DNA of 46,168 bases from CAYGBW01 sp964348185 (lineage in GTDB: Bacteria > Desulfobacterota > BSN033 > WVXP01): positions 1-46,168 of the forward strand of contig CAYGBW010000174.1 in NCBI GenBank assembly GCA_964348185.1, given 5' to 3'. Below, piece after piece: positions 7,612 to 14,780 of this stretch; position 1 is the stretch's first letter; each line of letters starts with the position of its first letter. The notes under the pieces are model-generated. The model worked only from the letters and a program-made list of their open reading frames with translations. It was not told the DNA's origin and did no database searches. The translations under genes were made by a program, and so were the position numbers.

Positions 7612-9066
7612 TTACTGTTCACCGCATGCCCTGCCTCTCAGATGGAAGAAGAACTTCAGGCCCTTTCTCACCTTTTCGGAGAATATCTTCTCAGAGAGAA
7701 AGGTCCCCGCAACCTTCTTGCTGATCTCCCCAAGGGTTGGGTAGGGATGAACGGCAGCTGCCAGGGTTGAAAGCTTGACCCTCCCATTCATCACGGCCAC
7801 CCACTCGCTGACCAAGTCTCCTGCCCGTGGCCCCAAGATCTGAATGCCAATGGGTTTTTCTTTTTCATCCAGGAGCATCTTGATCTTTCCAACCTTCTCG
7901 CCCTCGGCAAGGCTTCGATCGTTGTCTTGGAACTCCTCCTTCCAGACGGAGTAACCAATCTCGGCAGCCTTTGCCATCTTTTCGTTCATCCCGATGCTGG
8001 CAAGCTCGGGGTCTGTATAGGTACACCAGGGGAGAAAGGTGTAATCAGCCTTTCTGGGGAGATGAAAAATCGCATTGCTGACCACAATCCCTCCCTCATA
8101 TCCGGCCGCATGGGTGAACAGGTGAGTCCCCGTGACATCTCCTGCCCCATAGATGTGGCTTTGGCTCGTTCGTAGCCTCGGGTCCAGCTTGAGGCCTTTC
8201 CGATCAAAGGCGACGCCGGTTTCTTCCAGTCCCAAACCTCCCAGGTTCGGCTCTCTACCCATGGCGACCAGAATGGTCTCTGCCCTGAGGCTAATCGTCT
8301 CCCTCTCACCCGTCTGAATCCGCACTTCTCTCTCGCTTCCCAAGTCCTGGGTCCTGACAACAGAAGCGTTGAGATAGAATTCTACGCCTTCACGGCTCAA
8401 CACATCCCTCACTTGGTCTGCCATGTCTTTGTCTTCTCTACTCAGAATCTGATTACTCCGTTGGACCACGAAAACCTTTGTTCCCAGGCGGCAGAAAGCC
8501 TGCGCCATCTCGGTGGCAATGGGGCCAGCCCCGAGAATGACCATAGATTTTGGCAATCTGTCGAGAGAAAAGATGTCCTTGTTGGTGATAAACGGCGTCT
8601 GGGCTAACCCCTCAATAGGCGGAATGGACGGCGACGACCCCGTGGCGATGACCCATGTCTTTGCCGAATGAGTTTCCCCATTCAACCGGATCGTATGCTC
8701 ATCGATGAAAGCTGCCGTCCCGAACTCCACCCGAGCGCCGAGTTGGCAGAATCTCTCCTCAGAGTCGTGCTTTTGTATGACCCTGATGACCGATTGAATT
8801 CTTTTGGTCACCTCTCGAAAATCCACAGGCTTGAGGTCAGCCGATGGCAAACCGAATCGCTCGGGATTTTTCATGAGATGGTAAACATGGGCGGTTCGAA
8901 TCAGCGTTTTGCTCGGAACACATCCAAAATGGAGGCAGTCCCCCCCGAGTTCCGCTTCCCTCTCAACGAGGAGGGTCTTTGCGCCAAGCTGCGCCGACCC
9001 GGATGCAACGGTGAGGCCCGCCGAGCCCCCACCCAGAATGCCGATATCAAAATCGTACTTCGCCAT
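7612..9066 (-). CDS. Dihydrolipoamide dehydrogenase/mercuric reductase-like flavoprotein
   Basis: A 484-aa class I pyridine nucleotide-disulfide oxidoreductase. It has FAD motif GGGSAG at 12-17, redox disulfide GGDC44LHFGC49VPSK, NAD(P) motif GAGPIATE, the second FAD motif IYGAGDVTG and the C-terminal HPYPTLGE dimer segment carrying the catalytic His. It lacks the extra N-terminal metal-binding domain and the C-terminal Cys pair of true mercuric reductases. It could reduce lipoyl groups, another disulfide or a metal(loid). The start is well placed, with GGGGGAG 5 nt before the ATG. It lies at the head of the zwf-arsS strand run and downstream of a TVP38 gene. The substrate is unresolved. Confidence 0.9.
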   Translation of the reverse strand: MAKYDFDIGILGGGSAGLTVASGSAQLGAKTLLVEREAELGGDCLHFGCVPSKTLIRTAHVYHLMKNPERFGLPSADLKPVDFREVTKRIQSVIRVIQKHDSEERFCQLGARVEFGTAAFIDEHTIRLNGETHSAKTWVIATGSSPSIPPIEGLAQTPFITNKDIFSLDRLPKSMVILGAGPIATEMAQAFCRLGTKVFVVQRSNQILSREDKDMADQVRDVLSREGVEFYLNASVVRTQDLGSEREVRIQTGERETISLRAETILVAMGREPNLGGLGLEETGVAFDRKGLKLDPRLRTSQSHIYGAGDVTGTHLFTHAAGYEGGIVVSNAIFHLPRKADYTFLPWCTYTDPELASIGMNEKMAKAAEIGYSVWKEEFQDNDRSLAEGEKVGKIKMLLDEKEKPIGIQILGPRAGDLVSEWVAVMNGRVKLSTLAAAVHPYPTLGEISKKVAGTFLSEKIFSEKVRKGLKFFFHLRGRACGEQ

Positions 9067-9591
9067 GATGCTCCCCCCTGAAGCTTATTTTTTTGAGACT
9101 CAGACCCTTCTGACCCGTTCGGTTGTGTTGAGGAGAACGACCGATCTGGGGTCGTTCTCGTGCTTCTCTTGGCCACTCCTTCACGGGTTCTGCACGTGAC
9201 CCTTGCTCTTGAAGGCCCAGGGCCGCAGATGACCCCAACCCCCTCGCTTTGCTTCTATCGACGGATACCGGTGTTTTTTCGATCAATGGAGCCCGGGTCA
9301 GGACGCTTCTAAACGCAGCCCCAAAAGGGTTGTGGCGAATCAGGTTCGGAAATCTCGGGGCGACGCCACCGGAGATACCCACACGGTCATTCGATCCCTG
9401 CACCGCCCGTGTGAGCATCTCATCTTCTCCTGATCCCTGACGAAGCAATCGGGCAACAGATAGCCACCCGTCGCAAATCCCGGATGCAATAGCCTCCCGC
9501 CGTCGACACAGAGCCTGGTTCCATTGATATCATCCGATTCAAGAGATCCTTCCACTGGCAAGGAATACGTCACGAAAAGGGTGCCCCGGAG
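9067..9591. other. Non-coding gap between the flavoprotein and TVP38 genes
   Basis: This 525-bp stretch holds no convincing gene. Its minus-strand open frames are compositionally unlike their neighbours and show no domain. A short piece at about 9510-9550 (minus strand) reads DINGTRLCVDGG, reminiscent of the C-terminus of a short-chain dehydrogenase, and could be a gene remnant. An inverted repeat at 9133-9159 is listed separately. Confidence 0.5.
9133..9159 (-). promoter_or_regulatory. Perfect 10-bp inverted repeat upstream of the flavoprotein gene
   Basis: GAGAACGACC at 9133-9142 and GGTCGTTCTC at 9150-9159 flank a 7-nt loop. It lies 67-93 nt upstream of the ATG at 9066. No T run follows on the minus strand, so a leader hairpin or a protein-binding operator is more likely than a terminator. 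Confidence 0.5.
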
Positions 9592-10290
9592 TCAATCCTC
9601 CCCTCTGATCCTTTTTATGATTTTGGGAATCAGGAGGGAAAAGACAAAGAGACCCACGGAGAAAAAAACCTTGAAGGAGAGGAGCTCTCCCCAGTTTCCG
9701 CTAGCCCAAACCTCTTTAAGGGTCCCCACGAAGAAGGTGAAGATGAAGGTCCCCACGACGATACCCAGTCCGGTGCCAAAAAAATAGTCCCAGAATCGCA
9801 CCTTGGTCAGCCCCATACCGAAGTTCATGGGCGTATAGGGGAAGTAAACAAGCCGAAGATACAGCACGGTAGCGAATCCGTTGCGTTCAATGGCATCATC
9901 GTATTTCTTGAGCCGATCGCCGATCAGGGAGGCGGCAAATTCCCTCCCCAGGGTTCGCCCGATCCAAAAAGCCGCACTCGCCCCTGCCGTGGCCCCGACC
10001 CACACATAGAGAAATCCCCAGTAGGCCCCGAAAATGGCAGCACCGAGGGCGGTCAGGAGCGTGCCCGGAACAAAAAGGCATACCCCCACCGTGTAGATCA
10101 CCATGAAGACCAGAGGGGCCCACATGCCCACAACCTCTAGGAAACCACTCAGGGCTTCGGGTGTCAGAAAACCCTTGACCGGGGTGAAGCGGATTACATA
10201 GACGGCTACGACAATAAAGAGGAGAAGAATTGAGGCCTTTACCACGGCCTCTTTGCGACGTTTTGCTGGTTGTTGAATGACTTCTTCCAT
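9592..10290 (-). CDS. TVP38/TMEM64 family (DedA-like, SNARE-associated) inner membrane protein
   Basis: A 232-aa integral membrane protein with about five or six hydrophobic segments. The VTT-domain signature is clear: FVPGTLLTALGAAIFGAYWGF, then GATAGASAAFWIGRTLGRE, and LRLVYFPYTPMNFGMGL. Related proteins are implicated in lipid scrambling or small-solute handling, and bacterial members often sit beside pyridine nucleotide-disulfide oxidoreductases, as here. The ATG has GGAGG about 9 nt upstream. The transported or scrambled molecule is unknown. The following gap on this strand carries no clear terminator. Confidence 0.9.
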   Translation of the reverse strand: MEEVIQQPAKRRKEAVVKASILLLFIVVAVYVIRFTPVKGFLTPEALSGFLEVVGMWAPLVFMVIYTVGVCLFVPGTLLTALGAAIFGAYWGFLYVWVGATAGASAAFWIGRTLGREFAASLIGDRLKKYDDAIERNGFATVLYLRLVYFPYTPMNFGMGLTKVRFWDYFFGTGLGIVVGTFIFTFFVGTLKEVWASGNWGELLSFKVFFSVGLFVFSLLIPKIIKRIRGED

Positions 10291-10372
10291 GATTCGATTC
10301 CTCCGGATTCAATTGAAAATGATCGGTATCCGTGAAGATTCTATCTCAAATCTCAATTGAGTCTCTGTCATC

Positions 10373-12592
10373 CTATGGGTTCTCTCCGTTGAGCAGATCA
10401 AGCATTTGTCCGATCTCTGTTGTCGGAAGCTTGCAACTGTAATTGAGGCAGACGTAGGCCGTGGCTTTGCCGTCGATGGTTGACTGAGACTTTACGTACT
10501 CAGCATAGCGAAGGATATCGGGGGATGCTTGCTCAGTGGGCCGGAGAATGACGACCTTGTTTGGCACGAATTCTCTCCTGAGGGCCCTCAACATGGCCCC
10601 TGTGTCCTTTGCCGTTGAGTCGCCGACGATCACCACCTCATAGGAAGGCCCAACCCCAAAGTCCACCGCGACCATCAATTGGGTAAAAGTCGATGGAGAC
10701 TCGCTGACGACCCCAGAGAAGGCCCGCCCGATTCTCATCGCCTTTTCCTCAAAATGGGAAGTGGCCGTTATACGGCCCAGACGAAGCAGGTTGGACGCTG
10801 CCACTGAATTGCCGGAGGGGATGGCACCATCGTGGATCTCCTTCCGACGGACGAGGATTTTCTCCCCATCGTCAGCGCTAAAATAGAGCCCGCCCACCTG
10901 GTCATCCCAGAAATGGCTCAGCAACTCATTGTTGAGATCCAGGGCGGTCTTCAGATACCGGGTCTCGAAAGTGGCCTCGTGGAGCTCGATGAGGCCCCAG
11001 ATCAGAAAGGCGTAGTCATCCGCATGGGCTGCCACCGCTGCCTCTCCGTCCCGATACCGATGGAGAAGCCTCCCCCCGGGGCTTCGCAGGTTCTCGAGGA
11101 TGAAATCCACGGCACGCCCTGCGGCTTCTGCGTATCCGGGTTGATCAAAGGCGCTAGCCCCTTTTGCCAGGGCAGCGATCATCAACCCATTCCAGTCCGT
11201 CAGGATTTTGTCGTCTTTATGGGGATGAATGCGCCTCTCCCGTGAGGCAAAGAGCTTTTCTCTCGCCCCTTCCAGGCCCTTGCGAAAGGCCTGCTCGGAC
11301 ATCTCCAGGTCAGCGGCGATCTCGGCAGGCTCCTTGGCCAGATGCAGGATGTTTCTCCCTGTTCTCCTCCCCGTTCCCTCTTCGTTGAAGTTTCCCCCCT
11401 TCTCAATGCTGAAGGCCCGGATTGCCAGATCAGCCTCTCCGGTCGAGAGGACCTGCCGGACCTCCTCCTCTGTCCATAGGTAGAATTTCCCCTCTTCCCC
11501 TTCGCTGTCGGCGTCTTCCCCGGAGTAGAACCCCCCATTTGGCGCTGTCATATCACGGAGAACATAGGCAAATACCTCTTGTGCAGTTCTTCTGTACTCA
11601 TCTGTTCCCGTGGCTTGGTAGGCCTCGGTGTAGGCCATTGCCACCATGGCCTGATCATAGAGCATCTTTTCAAAGTGCGGTACAAGCCACTTCTCATCGG
11701 TTGAATACCGAGCAAAGCCCAATCCCACCTGGTCATATATGCCACCTCGGCGCATGGCTTGAAGGGTTTTCTCCACCATCCAGAGGGCTTTTTCATCCCC
11801 TGTGCGCCTCCAGTATCGGAGAAGAAAGAACAGGTTGTGAGGGGTTGGAAACTTCGGGGCACGACCGAAGCCACCCTGTTTTTCGTCGAAACGCTGGACA
11901 AGCTGTTCAAATGCGAGCCTCAAGGTGGCTTCACCGGGTTCTTCGCCGGGTCCATGAAACGATACTTGCCCAAGGGCCGTTGTGATTTTATCCGCCGAAT
12001 CCAAGGCCTCCTCCTGCCGTGTCGTCCAAACCTCTCTGATACGAACCACGAGGTCCACCATTCCAATTCGTCCAAAGCGGCTTTCCTTTGGGAAATAGGT
12101 TCCCCCAAAGAAGGGCTTCTTGTTCGGTGTCATGATGATGGTGAGGGGCCACCCTCCGCTTCCCGTCAACATCTGACAAACGGTCATGTAAATGCCGTCG
12201 ATGTCGGGTCGCTCTTCCCGATCCACTTTGATGGAAACAAAGACGTCATTCATCAATCTGGCGACCTCGGGATCTTCAAATGATTCGTGCGCCATCACAT
12301 GACACCAATGGCAGGTTGAATACCCAATGGACAGAAATATCGGTTTGTTCTCCCTCCGGGCCTTCTCAAACGCCTCGGGTCCCCAGGGATACCAGTCCAC
12401 TGGATTCTCTGCGTGCTGGAGTAAATACGGGCTTTTTTCATGGATCAACCGATTGGTTTTTTTCTCAACCCCTGCACGCGCCAACAAATCCTGTGTTGAT
12501 TCCATTCCTACCTCCTCGGATTCCTTTGCCCCTGTCTGTTGGGCGAAGAGAAGAAGGATGATCCCAATCCCTCCAATCACACGGGCCGGCAC
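10373..12592 (-). CDS. DUF255 thioredoxin-domain protein (YyaL/SPATA20 family), possibly exported
   Basis: A 739-aa protein. The thioredoxin-like DUF255 domain begins at about residue 47 (NRLIHEKSPYLLQHAENPVDWYPW) and has C94HWC97 and the SGGWPLT motif. It is followed by a long alpha/alpha-barrel region resembling glycan epimerases (GGIYDQVGLGFARYSTDEKWLVPHFEKMLYDQA; later KILTDWNGLMI). This matches YyaL/spermatogenesis-associated protein 20, whose biochemical role is not established. Unlike most cytosolic relatives it has a hydrophobic N-terminus (GGIGIILLLFAQQTGA) that looks like a signal peptide, so an extracytoplasmic location is possible. The start is GTG 12592 with GAGGGGG upstream. An ATG at about 12505 would remove the putative signal peptide. 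Confidence 0.9.
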   Translation of the reverse strand: MPARVIGGIGIILLLFAQQTGAKESEEVGMESTQDLLARAGVEKKTNRLIHEKSPYLLQHAENPVDWYPWGPEAFEKARRENKPIFLSIGYSTCHWCHVMAHESFEDPEVARLMNDVFVSIKVDREERPDIDGIYMTVCQMLTGSGGWPLTIIMTPNKKPFFGGTYFPKESRFGRIGMVDLVVRIREVWTTRQEEALDSADKITTALGQVSFHGPGEEPGEATLRLAFEQLVQRFDEKQGGFGRAPKFPTPHNLFFLLRYWRRTGDEKALWMVEKTLQAMRRGGIYDQVGLGFARYSTDEKWLVPHFEKMLYDQAMVAMAYTEAYQATGTDEYRRTAQEVFAYVLRDMTAPNGGFYSGEDADSEGEEGKFYLWTEEEVRQVLSTGEADLAIRAFSIEKGGNFNEEGTGRRTGRNILHLAKEPAEIAADLEMSEQAFRKGLEGAREKLFASRERRIHPHKDDKILTDWNGLMIAALAKGASAFDQPGYAEAAGRAVDFILENLRSPGGRLLHRYRDGEAAVAAHADDYAFLIWGLIELHEATFETRYLKTALDLNNELLSHFWDDQVGGLYFSADDGEKILVRRKEIHDGAIPSGNSVAASNLLRLGRITATSHFEEKAMRIGRAFSGVVSESPSTFTQLMVAVDFGVGPSYEVVIVGDSTAKDTGAMLRALRREFVPNKVVILRPTEQASPDILRYAEYVKSQSTIDGKATAYVCLNYSCKLPTTEIGQMLDLLNGENP

Positions 12593-13017
12593 GCGCCCCC
12601 TCGGGGTCTTTTTCCATTCACCAGCGCTCCCCCACGCAATTGGCAGTCTCTAGGGTCCTGTGCCGCCGATCATCCCCGCCCTCATGACACAGGGAATGTC
12701 ATCAGTCTCCTATTTCTCTTATTATATAAACTGTGGTTCGAGGGATGAAACCCTACCTGGGAGGCAAACCCGTGACGGAGCTACCCTATCTTTACCCATG
12801 GCGGAGGAGCTTGGCAGGCGGGTATTGGATATTCAAAAGGCAAAACAGGCGGAAGGTCTTCGCCTCAAAGGCGAAGGGTTTAGACCTGGCGAATGCAAAA
12901 ACAAGACTGACCCGTGAGCCCATGACCGGGGCATTGACCGGCCCTTCGGGGGTACGATGAGTAAAGACCCTGAGGGGAGAGGGATCAAGGACCTGTTGCG
13001 CCCCTTGATCGCTCCCT
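12593..13017. other. Intergenic region with hairpins and a TATAAT box
   Basis: This 425-bp gap separates the DUF255 and Hsp20 genes. It contains a nested inverted repeat at 12854-12887 (AGGTC/GACCT outside, TTCGCC/GGCGAA inside). It also has an 8-bp GATCAAGG/CCTTGATC hairpin at about 12984-13012, just downstream of Hsp20, without a T run. No convincing gene was found on either strand. Confidence 0.4.
12721..12750 (-). promoter_or_regulatory. Possible sigma-70 promoter for the DUF255 gene
   Basis: On the minus strand a perfect TATAAT (12726-12721) sits in an AT-rich patch, with a weak TTCATC-like -35 about 18 nt upstream. Initiation near 12715 would give a leader of about 120 nt before the GTG start. 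Confidence 0.4.
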
Positions 13018-13320
13018 TCAGCTCACTTCGATCTTCACGGCATCTTCCATGGGGTCCTTGAAAGGGACTTCTATTTTCAGGAGCCCAGATTCATATTTCG
13101 CCTTTGCCTTTTCCGGGTTCACGGGGCAGCAGAAAGAAAGAGCGCTCACATACTCGATATTCTCTCTGGGCGCGGACAGGTTGAAGCTATCCTCATGCAT
13201 TCTGAGCCTGATGTCTTTTTTCTTGACCCCGGGAATGGAAACCTCAAGGGTCAGCTTTGAATGGTCATCATCCACGTATGCGCAAACATCGGGGGACACC
13301 TTGATTCTATCTTCGGCCAT
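13018..13320 (-). CDS. Hsp20/alpha-crystallin-like small heat shock protein
   Basis: A 100-aa, mostly single-domain protein. Residues from DVCAYVDDDHSKLTLEVSIPGVKKKDIRL to YESGLLKIEVPFK form the alpha-crystallin beta-sandwich with the conserved A-x-Y-x-x-GLLxIxxP motif near the end. The usual C-terminal I-x-I tail appears as VKIEV. The N-terminal arm is very short compared with typical 140-150 aa family members, so oligomer size may differ. ATG 13320 is chosen because GGGAGG lies 9 nt upstream; a longer frame up to 13377 overlaps the likely promoter. Role: ATP-independent holdase chaperone. Confidence 0.85.
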   Translation of the reverse strand: MAEDRIKVSPDVCAYVDDDHSKLTLEVSIPGVKKKDIRLRMHEDSFNLSAPRENIEYVSALSFCCPVNPEKAKAKYESGLLKIEVPFKDPMEDAVKIEVS

Positions 13321-13376
13321 GTTCCATAACCTCCCAAAAATATCTGAATGGGCGCAACAGGTTGGTCCTTCTCTCA

Positions 13377-13406
13377 ACTATAAGATATCGTAACAAACCG
13401 GTACAA
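13377..13406 (-). promoter_or_regulatory. Possible promoter of the Hsp20 gene
   Basis: The minus strand has TTGTAC (13406-13401), an 18-nt spacer and TATAGT (13382-13377), which would start transcription about 50 nt before the ATG. A TTGACA at 13416-13411 lacks a matching -10 at normal spacing. No sigma-32-type CCCCAT box was seen. Confidence 0.35.
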
Positions 13407-13570
13407 AACGTGTCAAGAACCGGGTTGAGACGGATTCTCTGCTTTACATCCTCTCCCATGTTTTCAATAACCGATCTCCCTCGATGATCCACCCGCGAGC
13501 GGCCTCGTCAATGATGTTACCCTATTCGCAAAAACGCCGAAGAGGAGCGACCCCTCGAAACCGCTAACGA

Positions 13571-14407
13571 TCAAACCTTCAACTCTTTTCGAAATAACTC
13601 GCCCAGACTCTTCAAATGCTTTTGCTCCTCCTTGGCAAGGGTATAGAAGACAGTCCTCGCCTCCTCTTTTTGACTCTTTTGGGCCATGCGGAGGTAGAGG
13701 TCAAGACCATCGGTTTCCAGGGACATGGCCAACTCAAAGGCTTTGCGAGGGTCTTGAATCCAATCGGGATGCTCGGCCAGAATCTGATCGGCGGGCTTCC
13801 CCCCCTCCAAGGTTTTGGCGACAATGCCCCTCTCAAAGGTTTCTCTTGTCATCCGTCCTTCTGTCAATCTCCTGTACTGCTCCCAGATGGTTTCTTTATG
13901 TCGAATTTCGGCCTGGCCCAACTGTTCAAAAAGGTCTCTCCGATCCCCCCCGGCCAACCCCTGGGCGAGGGTCAAATAGAATCGATGGGTTCCCTCCTCC
14001 AAGCCATAGGCAAGGGAGAGAGCCTCTTCAGGGGTTTCGTCCCCATCGATGAGAAAGATCCCCTGATCCACCTCTGCCCGGGAAACGAGACCATTCCAGG
14101 CATCGATTCCCCCTTTCATGGAGGTGGCATCAATTCCCCTGTTCGTTAGAAGATTTGCAGCCGACCGGCTGCGACCCCCCGCCTTTCAGTAGGCCAGAAG
14201 AGGTCTGCCTGGATCGATTTCGGAAAGCCGATCGGGAAGTTCGGAAAGGGGAATGAGAACTGCCCCAGGAATATGCCCCTCCTCATACTCCTCGGGTTCC
14301 CGGACGTCGAGCAGGGTGTAAGACCCGTCGGGTCTCTCTTCGAGCCATTTTTTGGACTCCTCGGCGTTCATCGTCTTCACGTGGGAAAGTAGATCTAAGA
14401 ATCTCAT
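13571..14407 (-). CDS. Rhodanese-ferritin-like fusion protein, predicted selenoprotein (Sec74)
   Basis: ATG 14407 follows a strong GGAGGGAGGAG site. Residues 1-~105 are a rhodanese domain (LLDVREPEEYEEGHIPGAVLIPL) ending in the active-site loop Y-(TGA)-KAGGRSRSAANLL, then MKGGIDAWNG. The TGA at 14188-14186 stands exactly at the catalytic persulfide Cys, because relatives have CxxGGRS. Readthrough gives 278 aa, with a C-terminal ferritin/rubrerythrin-like helical bundle (about 125-278; EEGTHRFYLTLA, AEIRHKETIWEQY, KEEQKHLKSLGELF carrying E and ExxH metal ligands). The same two-domain arrangement with Cys is known in Desulfobacterota/Geobacter-type bacteria. A GGUC-loop SECIS directly follows. 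Likely role: sulfur or selenium transfer coupled to a di-iron protein. Conventional calling would split it into two genes at 14186-14407 and 13571-14119. Confidence 0.9.
14157..14172 (-). promoter_or_regulatory. Predicted bacterial SECIS hairpin (rhodanese-ferritin gene)
   Basis: Fourteen nt after the UGA a perfect 6-bp stem, GCAGCC/GGCUGC, closes the tetraloop GGUC (14166-14163). The loop starts 20 nt after the UGA, within one or two nt of the spacing in E. coli fdhF. Confidence 0.8.
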
Positions 14408-14426
14408 GTTAGCTCCTCCCTCCAGA

Positions 14427-14780
14427 GTAAGGAATCCACGCCCAAAGGGCGTAGCTTTGATGTTCCGTTTAAAGGAAGTTACAACTGCCCTGCTTGATTC
14501 AGCTGGATGCTGGAGTAGTGGAGTGGTGGAGTACTGGAGAGTTGGAATTCAGGATTTCATTGGCCCATCTAGTGAAGCTCCCCCGCGCGAAGGCGAGCGG
14601 AGCTGAAGCCAAAAAACAATCGAGTATACGATATCCTTCTCTATCAAATTCGGATCTGCGATCCCAGTAATCCATTACTCCAACACTCCAATACTCCAAC
14701 ACTCCCAGCAGGTTTTACAGTCACAGCCAATCCGCCAAGGGCTGGACTGACCATCCTCTAAGGACGTGGCTTTATGAGTT
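14427..14780 (+). repeat. ~350-bp dispersed repeat, copy 1 (MITE-like)
   Basis: This sequence recurs at 17225-17576 in the same orientation with most bases identical by eye. It begins GTAAGGAATCCACGCCC, where a small hairpin forms with GGGCGTAG, and ends GACGTGGCTTTATGAGTT. Inside, a TGGAGTAxTGGAGT-type array (about 14511-14545) is followed about 130 bp later by its complement (ACTCCAACACTCC, about 14670-14706), so the centre can fold into a long imperfect hairpin. It has no convincing coding capacity or transposase. The right end overlaps the last codons and stop of the adjacent flavoprotein gene. Confidence 0.8.

Noticed and set aside
7416..7622. A 68-codon open frame (minus) between the flavoprotein and molybdopterin genes.
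   Set aside because: It starts inside the end of one gene and ends inside the next, and shows no family motif or ribosome site. Possible chance frame.
9340..9573. Open frame with NGTRLCVDGG, similar to an SDR C-terminus.
   Set aside because: Only about a dozen residues match. No Rossmann or catalytic motif is present, so it is at most a remnant.
12733..12960. Short plus-strand frames and a GGCAAACC...GACG pattern resembling a c-di-GMP-I riboswitch.
   Set aside because: The conserved stem between the two core motifs is missing and the receptor segment is absent. The frames lack any domain.
13411..13416. TTGACA upstream of Hsp20 as the -35 box.
   Set aside because: No acceptable -10 lies at 16-18 nt. 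The TTGTAC/TATAGT pair fits better.
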